Assembly: GCA_001695595.3 (NCBI GenBank)
Contig: MBPM02000050.1
Coordinates: forward strand, 544,262-608,261
Reading direction: 5' to 3'
DNA from: Plasmopara viticola
Lineage: Eukaryota; Oomycota; Peronosporomycetes; Peronosporales; Peronosporaceae
Length of the DNA: 64,000 nucleotides
The first letter of the stretch is position 1, and the number at the start of each line of letters is the position of its first letter. Positions 41,701 to 53,040 of this stretch are shown here, piece after piece. A program made the translations under genes and the position numbers. The notes beneath the pieces are model-generated. The model did not search any database, was not told the origin of the DNA, and was given only the letters and a program-made list of their open reading frames with translations.

Positions 41701-42110
41701 AGGACTTCGTTGCAATGGTGCATGACGTTGTCGCTTTCCGCCATCTCCATACCAAAGAGTTGACGCTTCAAGTAGATGCGTCCAGCCTTCTGTGATCCAC
41801 CGTAGAGCGTCTTGATGCGTTGCCACGCGACCCACGCTTCCTCGCAGTCATCAACCACGTGATGGTAGTCGGCCTCCATATGCAGGAGCATCAGTCCGAA
41901 AGCGACGTTGCTGGTCTTGACGTACTCGTCCGCAGCGCGAGCATCGGCGAAGGTCGGAGTTACCTCTCGGTTGACCACGTGCCATACCGACTTGGTCAGG
42001 AACACGCCACGCATGTAGCGGTTCCACGTGGCAAAGTTATCGCCGTTAAATTTTTCGATTGCGTTCTTGGCCGAGACATTGTGCGTAGAAGACATGGTCG
42101 TTGGGCTCAT
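41547..42110 (-). pseudogene. E11 Gag N-terminal part (187 codons, frameshifted)
   Basis: Starts at the ATG in the primer-binding site ([20 protein letters not shown]); the second ATG (42095) is the one kept in E3. [59 protein letters not shown] deletion near 41695 shifts it after VLNIS, and the last about 45 codons are off-frame. Confidence 0.86.
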
Positions 42111-42114
42111 AACC

Positions 42115-42373
42115 TATTGAATGAGCTGAAGGAGACGAAGGGAAGAAGCGAAGAGTCTGCGCGGAGGAGGACCGGAGCGAAGACACTTAAGCAGGAGAAG
42201 GAATATTTGGAAGTGATTGATTTATTGGGGCTTACACTTCTACTTCTCGTAATCACTCATTTTACATAACGTAATTACCTTAAACCGTAAAAATTAAAAA
42301 CTATGTTAAACCGCGGTTCGGATTGAACGGGGTTTGGGTTGTGTACATTACCTGAAACCCATAACCCTCAATA
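42115..42373 (-). repeat. E11 5' LTR (259 bp)
   Basis: TATTGAGGG...CAATA on the minus strand (the last bases are changed from AACA). Nearly identical to the E3 LTR (7415-7673), with roughly ten differences by eye. Primer-binding site at 42103-42114. Confidence 0.88.
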
Positions 42374-44165
42374 GCGCTCGCGATAATCTGTCTTGCGATG
42401 GAGGATTCGCAGCTGCCGTTGGTTCGTTCGGCAAGTGGGGCACACGATGCATGGTCGCGGCTTGAGGGACACTTCGAGAAGAAGAGCCTTGCGAATACGC
42501 TTTTTCTTCGTCGTCGCTTCTTCACGGCCAAGATGGATGAAGGAGAAGATGTGCTCGCGTACATTAACAAGATTAAGACGCTAGCGGAGCATCTCGACGC
42601 TGTGGGTGCTCCGGTTAGCGAGGACGACCTGGTGAATACGCTTTTGGCAAGTCTCAGCGAGTCGTACGCGTTTCTTATCACGGCACTCGAGTCGAGAGCC
42701 GACTCTTTATTGTGGGAGCTCGTCACGTCTCGGCTGTTACACGAAGACCTAAAGCGCAAAGAGCAAGGTGGCGGCGTCGATGGATCCGCGCACGGCCAAG
42801 GTCAAGCATTTGCAATAGCAGACAATGGACGACGCAAAGGACGACGAGCGTCAGTGAAGGCTACAAGTGCCTGTCACTATTGTGGAGAGCATGGGCATTA
42901 GATTGCCAAGTGCCCAGCTCGAATCCGTGATAATGCGGAGCGACAGCGACCGCAACGTGCAAATGTCGCGCAGAGTAACGATGGCGACTCTGGCGACTAC
43001 CTTTTCTCAGTTGATAAAGCCGCATGTCCCTCCAAGTCAAGCTGTGTGTGGTTAGTTGACTCGGGTGCCACTCAACACATGACATACTCGAAAGATTAGA
43101 TAAAAAACTATAAGAAAATCAACCCAGTCGACGTGCACCTCGCGGATGACGGCGTGATTCAAGCTGTGGGAACGGGTGACATTGTGATGTCGATGAAAAC
43201 GCCCCGCGGAATGAAAAAAGGTGTGCTTACGTCGGTTTGGCAGATTCCAAAACTTTTGCGCTATTTGTTCTCTGTTGGACGTTTTACAAAAGTTGTCGGT
43301 CCAGTCACGTTTGAGCACGACGGCTGCTTTGCTGAGACAAAAGGTCTTTGCTGGAAGTTGGGCGCTCGCGAAGGGAAAGGGCTGTTTAAGCTCTGCATGA
43401 AGCCAATAATGATTGACGAGGCCAGTTTGACTAGCTCGTTGGGATGCCATGGGGACACCACGTCGTACCTCTGGCACCTTCGATTAGGTCACATTGATCA
43501 CGATGGTCTTTCTACTATTGTTGCAAAAGGCTGTGGAGCAGGTATTGACCTTAAGTCAGTTAACAAGTGGGAGCTGTGTAAATGATGGGCTTTTGGCAAA
43601 CAGACGCGGGTCGTCTCCAAATCGGGCGACAAAAGTGCTTAAAGTCATTCACAGCGATGTGTGTGGACCTATGCAAACGGAAACGTTTAGTGGCAAGCGA
43701 TATTTCGTCACTTTTATTGATGAGAAGTCGCATTTTTGTGCTGTTTACTTGCTACGGAACAAGTCTGAGGTGGCTGACAAGTTTGCCACTTATGTTGCGC
43801 TGGCCGAAAACCAGACTAATGAGCGTGGTAAATCGCTTCGTTGTGATAATGGTGGCGAGTACAATTCTTGAGCAATGGCAAAGTTTTTTGCAGAACATGG
43901 CATTGTACAGAAGTTTACGCCACCATACACACCACAACTAAACGGAGTTGCAGAGCGCATGAATCGTACACTTGTTGAGTGTGGCCGATGCATGCTAGAG
44001 CACGCTGGTCTGCCAAAGCTGTATTGGGGTAAAGCTGTTTTAACGGCTGCGTTCCTTCGCAATAGATGTCCAACACGAGCCATTGGTAAGGATGTGTCGC
44101 CGTTTCAAGTGTGGACTGGCAAAAAGCCTTTGCTGGCAAACTTGAAGGTGTTCGGGTGCCATGCG
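42374..44165 (+). mobile_element. E13: family 1 Copia fragment, plus strand
   Basis: From the middle of gag (ALAIICLAMEDSQ) to the integrase C-terminal region (LKVFGCHA). The left end is cut by the E11 LTR and the right end by the E14 LTR. No LTR of its own is visible. Closest by eye to E8 and E14. Confidence 0.87.
42376..44165 (+). pseudogene. E13 gag-protease-integrase (multiply broken)
   Basis: 42398-42901: MEDSQLPLVRSASGAHDAWS, VGAPVSEDDLVNTLLASLSE, CHYCGEHGH then a TAG for Trp. Protease WLVDSGATQHMTYSKD (43047-43097) and another TAG. 43133-43585: ADDGVIQAVGTGDIVMSM, LRLGHIDHDGLSTIV, then a shift. Next [36 protein letters not shown] with a TGA at about 43871. 43875-44165: [38 protein letters not shown]. 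The integrase triad is present but split over frames. Confidence 0.86.
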
Positions 44166-44486
44166 TGAAGAAGGTCAAGTGTGCACTAATTGGTAAAATG
44201 CAAAGTGAATATATTTATAAGGTCCTTAGTTCGCAACTACATGCTACCTCTAAGCCAATGATTTATCTAAGCCAATCAGAGCGACTTACCATCTGGGCGC
44301 AATTATCTTCCCATCTGGGCGCAATTATCTTCCCATCCGGGCGCAATTATCTTCCCATCCCAAAGTCGGTCTTTTGCCCATCTTGAACTGGCTCCTCCAA
44401 GCAGTCATCAATTGATTGCAGATACCAGTACTTACCGATATGTAGCCGCTGGTTGAGGCGTTTCTTCGCCAACATCTTCGACAACA
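44166..44486 (-). repeat. E14 3' LTR (321 bp)
   Basis: TGTTGTCGAAG...CTTCTTCA on the minus strand (TG...CA). It has three tandem 22-bp units (tgggcgcaattatcttccca type, 44290-44360), the most of any LTR here, plus the CCAAT pair and promoter block. A polypurine-like AAGTGGGAG stands at 44487-44495. Confidence 0.89.
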
Positions 44487-46220
44487 CTCCCACTTGACTC
44501 GACAGCCTTTTGTACTTGAATGCCGAGCATGCTCCGAAGTTTGCAGAATTGTGTTGCTGGAATAGACTTCGTCATGATGTCGGCCAGCATATCTTGAGTT
44601 GGACAGTACTCGAGCACCACGTGGCCATCTTCCACCTTTTCGTGGATAAAATGATAGCGAATGTCGATGTGTTTGGTGCGCTTGCGAAATTCGGGATTCT
44701 TGGCTAGCGCGATGGAATCTTGGTTGTCTTCGTAGATCTTGATCGCTTGACTACTTGATAATTCACCAAGCTCGCACAAGAAAGTTTTCAACCAAGTCGC
44801 CTCTTGAGCTGCTTCCGTCAAAGCCATGTACTCTGCCTCTGTCGAAGAAATTGCCACTATCCGTTGTTTCTTGCTTCTCCAGCTGACGCAATATCCATTC
44901 ATCATGAAAACATAGCCGCTTGTGCTTCGTCAAGTTTTCAAATCGCCTGCCCAATCTGCCACTGATAGCCTCGAAGTCCTTCTTGGTCTTGAGCTTGGAA
45001 CATAATGCCATGCGTCTTGGTTCCTTGGACGTATCTGAAGACCCTTTTGAGTGCCTGCCACTCAATTGATTGAGTACTCTCACAGCGGCTGCTAGGTCCG
45101 GCCGACTCCCAACCATCAAGTACATGAGGCAACCAACGGCATTTCGATATGGGACTTTTGCCATTGTCTTTTCATGACAACACCCTTCTTCGCACATGGC
45201 CTTGGTCAACTTGAGTCCTGGATCTTGAGGTGTCCTGACGGGATTACTGTTTTCCATGCCGAACTTTTTCAAGATGTCACTCGCAAACTTAGTCTGACGA
45301 ATAGACACGTTACCAGTCGAAATTTCTCGATCAATCTCCATTCCCAAAAAGAACTTGAGTCGACCAAGATCTGTCATTTCGAATCGCTCGCTGAGTGCTT
45401 TCTTGGTCGTATTTATCAGCTTATCGTTGTTACTTGCGAGCACCAGGTCATCAACGGAGAGCGCCACAAGGATCAAGTCATAGTCATTCCGCTTGACATA
45501 AATGCAATGGTCTGCATCACACTTTTTGAACTTCATCCCCGTCATAAATGCGTCAATTGTCTGATTCTGAGTTCGCGGTGACTGCTTCAAACCATAAAGG
45601 GAGCGCTTTGGCTGACAGACGTACTTTGGGTGCACGTCGTTGGCATATCTATCGGGTTGCACCGTGCAAATGTCCCCGTCCAGAGTGCCATTGAGAAAGG
45701 CTGTCTTGACGTCCATCTGATGCAACGTCAAACTATACTTGGCCGACAGACTTAGTAAAATCCTGATCGATGTAAACTTGGCCACTGGTGCAAAAGTCTC
45801 TTTGTAGTCGACACCATACTTTTGAGGAAAGCCTTTGGCCACGAGTCGTGCCTTGAACCGCTCGATCTCTCCAGCTTGGTTTTCCTTGATTTGGAAGACC
45901 CATCTACAGCCGATAGCCTTACGACGTTTTGGCAGCGGTACTAAATCCCATGTCTTGTTCTTGCAAAGAGAACCCACTTCAGCATCACACGCCTCTTTCC
46001 ACTTGGCCGCGTTGCTGGATTCCATTGCCGACTTAAAGGTTGTCGACATTTCTCCCACTGAATCCACAACAAAAGCCGCTTCGAAATCTTGGGCCGTTGC
46101 AGACATTTCCTCCTGCATTTGATGGCGAGTTGGCCTCTTTGCTGTTGAAACTTGCGCCGCTTTTTCTAGTGATTTGTTTCGCTGGTGTCGTTTACGGCCA
46201 GGCTCAAAATCCAGATCCAC
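44432..46220 (-). pseudogene. E14 linker, RT and RNase H
   Basis: 46220-44763: [100 protein letters not shown]. The active box is SVDD (45447-45458, VALSVDDLVLAS), Tyr to Ser. A deletion after RVLNQL removes the ADPCPTHW block and scrambles RNase H. 44905-44432 holds the end (AISSTEAEYMALTEAAQEA, KHIDIRYHFIHEKVEDGHV, MLADIMTKSIPATQF, SSGSVVEDVG) and stops within the LTR. Confidence 0.86.
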
Positions 46221-46232
46221 AATAGGCTGCGT

Positions 46233-47663
46233 TTAAGAGTGCTGCTTGCCTTTTGGCTCCATGTCTTCATCATGCATTGCGTTTTCATTTTCCGAGCGGT
46301 CGAAATCGGCTGTATGGGTCTCGTCAAATACAGCTTCTGATGACTTGGTACTTGGTATCTTGTCGTGAAAAGTATCTTCCATGAAGTTTGCGTCCCGACT
46401 TATCAGAACGCGACCGCTAGCAACTTCTTCAAACATGTACGTTTTTTCATGTTCGTAATAGCCAAGAAAACGGCACCGAGCCGAACGAGCATCAAACTTG
46501 GATCGTTTCTCTTTAGGAATTGAGACGTAAGCATGGCAGCCAAATACTTTTGAATTTGCCAACAAAGGCTTCTTGCCAGTCCACAGTCGGAACGGCGACA
46601 CATCATGATCAACGGCTCGTGTCGGACATCGGTTGCGAAGAAAAGCAGCAGTTAAAACAGCTTCACCCCAATATGCTCTTGGAAGATTAGCGTGCTCCAG
46701 CATGCACCGTCCACATTCAACAAGTGTACGATTCATGCATTCTGCGACTCCATTCAGTTGTGGTGTGTATGGTGGCGTAAACTTCTGAATAATTCCACGC
46801 TCTGCACAAAACTTTGCCATTGCTCCAGAACTGTATTCGCCACCATTATCACAACAAAGTGATTTGACGCGCATGTTGGTCTGGTTTTCGGCCATCGCAA
46901 CGAAAGTAGCAAACTTGTCGGCCACCTCAGACTTGTTCCGTAGCAAGTAAACAGCACAAAAGTGCGACTTCTCGTCAATAAAAGTGAAGAAATATCGCTT
47001 ACCACTGAACGTTTCCGTCTGCATAGGTCCACACACATCGTTGTGAATGACTTCAAGCACTTTTGTCGCCCGGTTTGGAGACGACTTCATGAAGCTTACC
47101 CGTGCCTGTCTACCAAGAGCGCATCCTTTACACAGCTCCCACTTGTTAATAGACCTCAGGTCAATACCTGCTCCACAGCCTTTTGAAACAATCGTGAAAA
47201 GACCACCGTGACCAATGTGTCCTAGTCGAAGGTGCCAGAGGTACGACGTGGTGTCCCCATGGCATCCCAACGAGCTAGTCAAATTGGCCTCGTCCACAAT
47301 AATTGGCTTCATGCAGAGCTTGAACAGCCCCTTTCCTTCACGAGCGCCCAACTTCCAGCGAAGACCTTTTGCTTCAGCAAAGCAGCCGTCGTGCTCAAAC
47401 GTGACTGGACCAACATTCTTTGTAAAGCGTCCAACGGAGAATAAATTGAGCAAAAATTTAGGAATGTGCCAAACGAAAGCGAGAACACCCTTCTTCATTC
47501 CGCGAGGCGTAAACATCGACATTACAAAGTCACCCGTTCCCACAGCTTGAACCACGCCGTCATCCGCGAGGTGCACGTCGACTGGGTTGATTTTCTCGTA
47601 GTTCTCCATATACTCTTTCGAGTATGTCACTTGTTGAGTGGCACCCGAGTCAACTAACCACAT
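46233..47663 (-). pseudogene. E14 protease-integrase (476 codons)
   Basis: WLVDSGATQQVTYSKEYM protease (QHM is QQV), [81 protein letters not shown] (the integrase triad is kept), [20 protein letters not shown]. Ends at a TAA just before the linker (about 46231). Confidence 0.87.
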
Positions 47664-48205
47664 ACAGCTTGACTCGGAGAGACATGCAGCTTCATCAACC
47701 GAGGAAAGGTAGTCGCCAGAGTCGTCATCGTTACTCTGCGCGACATTCGCACGTTGCGCTGTCGCCCCGCATTAAAACGGATTCGAGCTGGGCACTTGAC
47801 AATCCAATGCCCATGCTCTCCGCAATAGGGACAGGCACTTGTAGCCTTCACGGACGCTTGTCGTCCTTTGCGTCGTCCATTGTCTGCTATCGCAAATGCC
47901 TGACCTTGGCCGTGCGCGGCTCCATCGACGCCACCACCTTGCTCTTTGCGCTTTAAGTCTTCGTGTAACAGCCGAGACGTGACGAGTTTCCACGATAAAG
48001 AGTCGGCTCTTGACTCTAGTGCCGTGATTAGAAACGCGTACGACTCGCTGAGACTTGCCAAAAGCGTAATCACCAGGTCGTCCTTGCTAGTTGGAGCACC
48101 CACAGAGTCGAGCTGCTTCGCTAGCGTCTTAATCTTGTTAATGTGCGCGAGCACATCTTCTCCTTCATCCATCTTGGCCGTAAAGAAGCGACGACGAAGA
48201 AAGAG
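47654..48205 (-). pseudogene. E14 Gag, N-terminus replaced by satellite
   Basis: LFLRRRFFTAKMDEGEDVLA, GAPTSKDDLVITLLASLSES, zinc knuckle CPYCGEHGHWIVKC (His of CHYC is Pro). A shift follows near 47770. The open frame extends upstream into the satellite to 48325, giving about 40 non-Gag codons; this is chance read-through, not a real start. About 110 N-terminal Gag residues are missing. Confidence 0.84.
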
Positions 48206-49539
48206 CGTATATGGCCGTACATCATCTCGGCACTTCACAAGAGCAAATATACGCTTAGTTGTGGCTCTATTGCATCTGCGCACGTCTAGTATGATAGAAA
48301 GGACGTATCCATGGCACTTCATCATCTCGGCAATTCCAAAGAGCGAATATTCGCTTAGTTGCGGCTTTATTGCGTCTGCGCACGTCTAGAATGATAGACA
48401 GGACGTATCTATGGCCATACATGATCTCAGCACTTCGAGAGAGCGAATATACGCTTAGTTGTGGCTCTATTGCGTCTGCGCACGTCTTGTATGATAGAAT
48501 GGACGTATATATGGCCGTAGATCATCTCGGCACTTCACAAGAGCGAATATACGCTTAGTTGTGGCTCTATTGCGTCTGCGCACGTCTTGTATGATAGAAA
48601 GGACGTATCTATGGCCGTACATCATCTCAGCACTTCAAAAGAGCGAGTAATCGCTTGATTGTGACTCTATTGCGTCTGCACACGTCTAGAATGATAGAAA
48701 GGACGTATCTATGGCCGTACATCATCTCAGCACTTCACAAGAGCGAATATACGTTTAGTTGTGGCTCTATTGCTTCTGCGCACGTCTAGAATGATAGAAA
48801 GGACGTATCTATGGCCGTACATCATCTCAGCACTTCTAAAGAGCGAATATACGCTTAGTTGTGGCTCTATTGCGTCTGTGCACGTCTTGTATGATAGAAA
48901 GGACGTATCTATGGCCGTACATCATCTCAGCACTTCAAGAGAGCGAATATTCGGTTAGTTGTGGCTCTATTGCGTCTGCGCACATCTTGTATGTTAGAAA
49001 GGACGTATCTATGGCCGTACATCATCTCAGCACTTCAAGAGAGCGATTATAAGCTTAGTTGTGGCTCTTCTGCGTCTGCGCACGTCTAGACGATAATGAT
49101 AGAAAGGACGTATCTATGGCCGTACATCATCTCAGCACTTCACAAGAGCGAATATACGTTTAGTTGTGGCTCAATTGCGTCTACGCACGTCTAGAATGAT
49201 TGAAAGGACGTATCTATGGCCGTACATCATCTCAGCACTTCACAAGAGCGAATATACGCTCAGTTGTGGCTCTATTGCGTCTGCGCACGTCTTGTATGAT
49301 AGAAAGGACGTATCTATGGCCGTACGTCATCTCAGCACTTCAAAAGAGCGAATAATCGCTTAGTTGTGACTCTATTGCGTCTGCACACGTCTTGTATGAT
49401 AGAATGGACGTATCAATGGCCATACATGATCTCAGCACTTCCAAAGAGCGAATATACGCTTAGTTGTGGCTCTATTGCGTCTGCGGACGTCTAGTATGAA
49501 AGAAAGGACGTATCTATGGCCGTACATGATCTCATCGAA

Positions 49540-52137
49540 CATACGTTTAGTTGTGACTCTATTGCGTCTACGCACGTCTAGAATGATAGAAAGGACGTAT
49601 CTATGGCCGTACATCATCTCAGCACTTCACAAGAGCGAAGATACGCTAAGTTGTGGTTCTAATGCGTCTGCGCACGTCTGGTATGAAAGAATGGACGTAT
49701 ATATGGCCGTACATCATCTCGGCACTTCACAAGAGCGAATATACGCTTAGTTGTGGCTCTATTGCGCCTGCGCACATCTTGTATGATAGAAAAGACGTAT
49801 CTATGGCCGTACGTCATCTCAGCCTTTCAAAAGAGCGAATAATCGCTTAGTTGTGACTCTATTGCGTCTGCACACGTCTTGTATGATCGAATGGACGTAT
49901 CAATGGCCATAAATGATCTCAGCACTTCAAAAGAGCGAATATTCGCTTAGATGTGGCTCTATTGCGTCTGCACACGTCTAGAATGATAGACAGGACGTAC
50001 CCTGGCCATACATGATCTCAGCACTTCAAGAGAGCGAATATTCGCTTAGATGTGGCTCTATTGCGTCTGCGCACGTCTTGTATGATAGAATGGACGTATC
50101 TATGGCCATACATGATCTCAGCACTTTAAATGTGCGAACATCCGCTTAGTTGTGGCTCTATTACGTCTGCGCACGTCTTGAATGATAGAAAGGACGTATC
50201 TATGGCCGAACATTATCTCGGCACCTCACAAGAGCAAATATACGCTTAGTTGTGGCTCTATTGCATCTGCTCACGTCTAGTATGATAGAAAAGACGTATC
50301 AATGGCCATACATGATCTCAGCACTTCAAAAGAGCGAATAATCGCTTAGTTGTGACTCTATTGCGTCTGCACACGTCTTGTATGATCGAATGGACGTATC
50401 AATCGCCATACATGATCTTAGCACTTCAAAAGAGCGAATATACGTTTAGTTGTGGCTCTATTGCATCTGCGCACGTCTTGTATGATAGAATGGACGTATA
50501 TATGGCCGTACATCGACTCGGCACTTCACAAGAGCGAATATACGCTTAGTTGTGGCTCTATTGCGTCTGCGCACGTCTTGTATGATAGAATGGACGTATA
50601 TATGGCCGTACATCATCTCGGCACTTCACAAGAGCGAATATACGCTTAGTTGTGGCTCTATTGCGTCTGCGCACGTCTTGTATGATAGAAAGGACGTATC
50701 TATGGCCGTACGTCATCTCAGCACTTCAAAAGAGCGAATGTTCGCTTAGTTGTGGCTCTATTGCGTCTGCAAACGTCTTGTATGAAAGAAAGGACGTATC
50801 TATGGCCGTACATGATCTCACCGATTTTAATATGCGAACATACGTTTAGTTGTGACTCTATTGCGTCTACGCACGTCTAGAAAGATTGAAAGGACGTATC
50901 TATGGCCGTACATCATCTCAGCACTTCACAAGAGCGAAGATACGCTAAGTTGTGGTTCTAATGCGTCTGCGCACGTCTGGTATGAAAGAATGGACGTATA
51001 TATGGCCGTACATCATCTCGGCACTTCACAAGAGCGAATATACGCTTAGTTGTGGCTCTATTGCGCCTGCGCACATCTTGTATGATAGAAAAGACGTATC
51101 TATGGCCGTACGTCATCTCAGCTTTTCAAAAGAGCGAATAATCGCTTAGTTGTGACTCTATTGCGTCTGCACACGTCTTGTATGATCGAATGGACGTATC
51201 AATGGCCATAAATGATCTCAGCACTTCAAAAGAGCGAATATTCGCTTAGATGTGGCTCTATTGCGTCTGCACACGTCTAGAATGATAGACAGGACGTACC
51301 CTGGCCATACATGATCTCAGCACTTCAAGAGAGCGAATATTCGCTTAGATGTGGCTCTATTGCATCTGCGCACGTCTTGTATGATAGAATGGACGTATCT
51401 ATGGCCATACATGATCTCAGCACTTTAAATGTGCGAACATCCGCTTAGTTGTGGCTCTATTACGTCTGCGCACGTCTTGAATGATAGAAAGGACGTATCT
51501 ATGGCCGAACATTATCTCGGCACCTCACAAGAGCAAATATACGCTTAGTTGTGGCTCTATTGCATCTGCTCACGTCTAGTATGATAGAAAAGACGTATCA
51601 ATGGCCATACATGATCTCAGCACTTCAAAAGAGCGAATAATCGCTTAGTTGTGACTCTATTGCGTCTGCACACGTCTTGTATGATCGAATGGACGTATCA
51701 ATGGCCATACATGATCTTAGCACTTCAAAAGAGCGAATATTCGCTTAGATGTGGCTCTATTGCATCTGCGCACGTCTTGTATGATAGAATGGACGTATAT
51801 ATGGCCGTACATCATCTCGGCACTTCACAAGAGCGAATATACGCATAGTTGTGGCTCTATTGCATCTGCGCACGTCTTGTATGATAGAATGGACGTATAT
51901 ATGGCCGTACATCATCTCGGCACTTCACAAGAGCGAATATACGCTTAGTTGTGGCTCTATTGCGTCTGCGCACGTCTTGTATGATAGAAAGGACGTATCT
52001 ATGGCCGTACGTCATCTCAGCACTTCAAAAGAGCGAATGTTCGCTTAGTTGTGACTCTATTGCGTCTGCGCACGTCTTGTAGGATAGAATGGACGTATTA
52101 ATGGCCATACATGATCTCATCACTTCAAAGGTGCAAA
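49540..52137. repeat. Higher-order satellite duplication, two copies of about 1299 bp
   Basis: The 13-monomer block about 49540-50838 is repeated at about 50839-52137 with an offset of 1299. Shared private variants include gtctggtatgaaagaatgg, the shortened acgtaccctggcc monomer and cacctcacaagagcaaat. A partial third copy occupies about 54300-55110 (offset 3264 from the second). Confidence 0.85.
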
Positions 52138-52439
52138 TATTCGCTTAGTTGTGGCTCTATTGCGTCTGCGTACGTCTAGAATGATAGAAAGGACGTATCT
52201 ATGGCCATACATGATCTCAGCACTTTTAATGTGCGAACATACGCTTAGTTGTGGCTCTATTGCGTCTGCGCACGTCTAGACGATAATGATAGAAAGGACG
52301 TATCTATGGCCGTACATCATCTCAGCACTTATAGAGCGAATATACGTTTAGTTGTGGCTCTATTGCGTCTACGCACGTCTAGAATGATAGAAAGGACGTA
52401 TCTATGGCCGTACATTATCCCAGCACTTCACAAGAGCGA

Positions 52440-53040
52440 ATATACGCTTAGTCGTGGCTTTATTGCGTCTGCGCACATCTAGAATGATAGACAGGACGTA
52501 TCTATGGCCATACGTGATCTCAGCACTTCAAAGGTGCGAATATACGCTTAGTTGTGACTCTATTGCGTCTGCGCACGTCTTGTATGATAGAATGGACGTA
52601 TCAATAGCAATGCATGATCTCAGCACTTCAAAGGTGCAAATATTTTCTTAGTTGTGGCTCGATTGCGTCTGCGTACGTCTAGAATGATAGAAATGACGTA
52701 TCTATGGCCGTACGTCATCTCAGCACTTCAAGAAAGCGAATATTCCCTTAGTTGTGGCTCTATTGCGTCTGCGCACATCTAGAATGATAGACAGGACGTA
52801 TCTATGGCCATACGTGATCTCAGCACTTCAAAGGTGCGAATATACGCTTAGTTGTGACTCTATTGCGTCTGCGCACGTCTTGTATGATAGAATGGACGTA
52901 TCAATAGCAATGCATGATCTCAGCACTTCAAAGGTGCAAATATTTTCTTAGTTGTGGCTCTATTGCGTCTGCGTACGTCTAGAATGATAGAAATGACGTA
53001 TCTATGGCCGTACGTCATCTCAGCACTTCAAGAGAGCTAA
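52440..53040. repeat. Higher-order satellite duplication, 300-bp trimer twice
   Basis: 52440-52740 and 52740-53040 repeat with offset 300, sharing the private variants aatagcaatgcatgatctc and aaatattttcttag. A related block recurs near 55200-55400. Confidence 0.83.

Larger units (their letters stand above)
33329..42373 (-). mobile_element. E11: family 2 Copia element, split by E12
   Basis: Internal region in two parts (33329-34283 and 38978-42114), E12 nested between, 5' LTR 42115-42373. The 3' LTR is the shared one at 33065-33328. It lies in plus-strand E13, but the left part of E13 is not found on the other side, so the fusion with E9 came with loss of sequence. Polypurine tract GAGGGGGCG at 33329-33337. 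Confidence 0.88.
44166..48205 (-). mobile_element. E14: family 1 Copia element, truncated in gag at the satellite
   Basis: 3' LTR 44166-44486 and the internal region to about two thirds of gag. At 48205/48206 the Gag sequence (LFLRRRFFTAKM, reading upstream) is replaced by satellite DNA. The 5' LTR and Gag N-terminus are absent. Same subfamily as E8. Confidence 0.9.

Noticed and set aside
1..48205. tRNA, rRNA, effector (RXLR/CRN) or other host genes between elements
   Set aside because: Every stretch between 1 and 48205 is accounted for by LTR or gag-pol sequence. No interval over 300 bases is left, and no tRNA-like cloverleaf apart from the primer-binding sites was noticed.
48206..48325. 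Gag of E14 with a new N-terminus encoded by the satellite
   Set aside because: The frame is open by chance over about 120 bases; there is no primer-binding site, LTR or promoter, and downstream gag is frameshifted.
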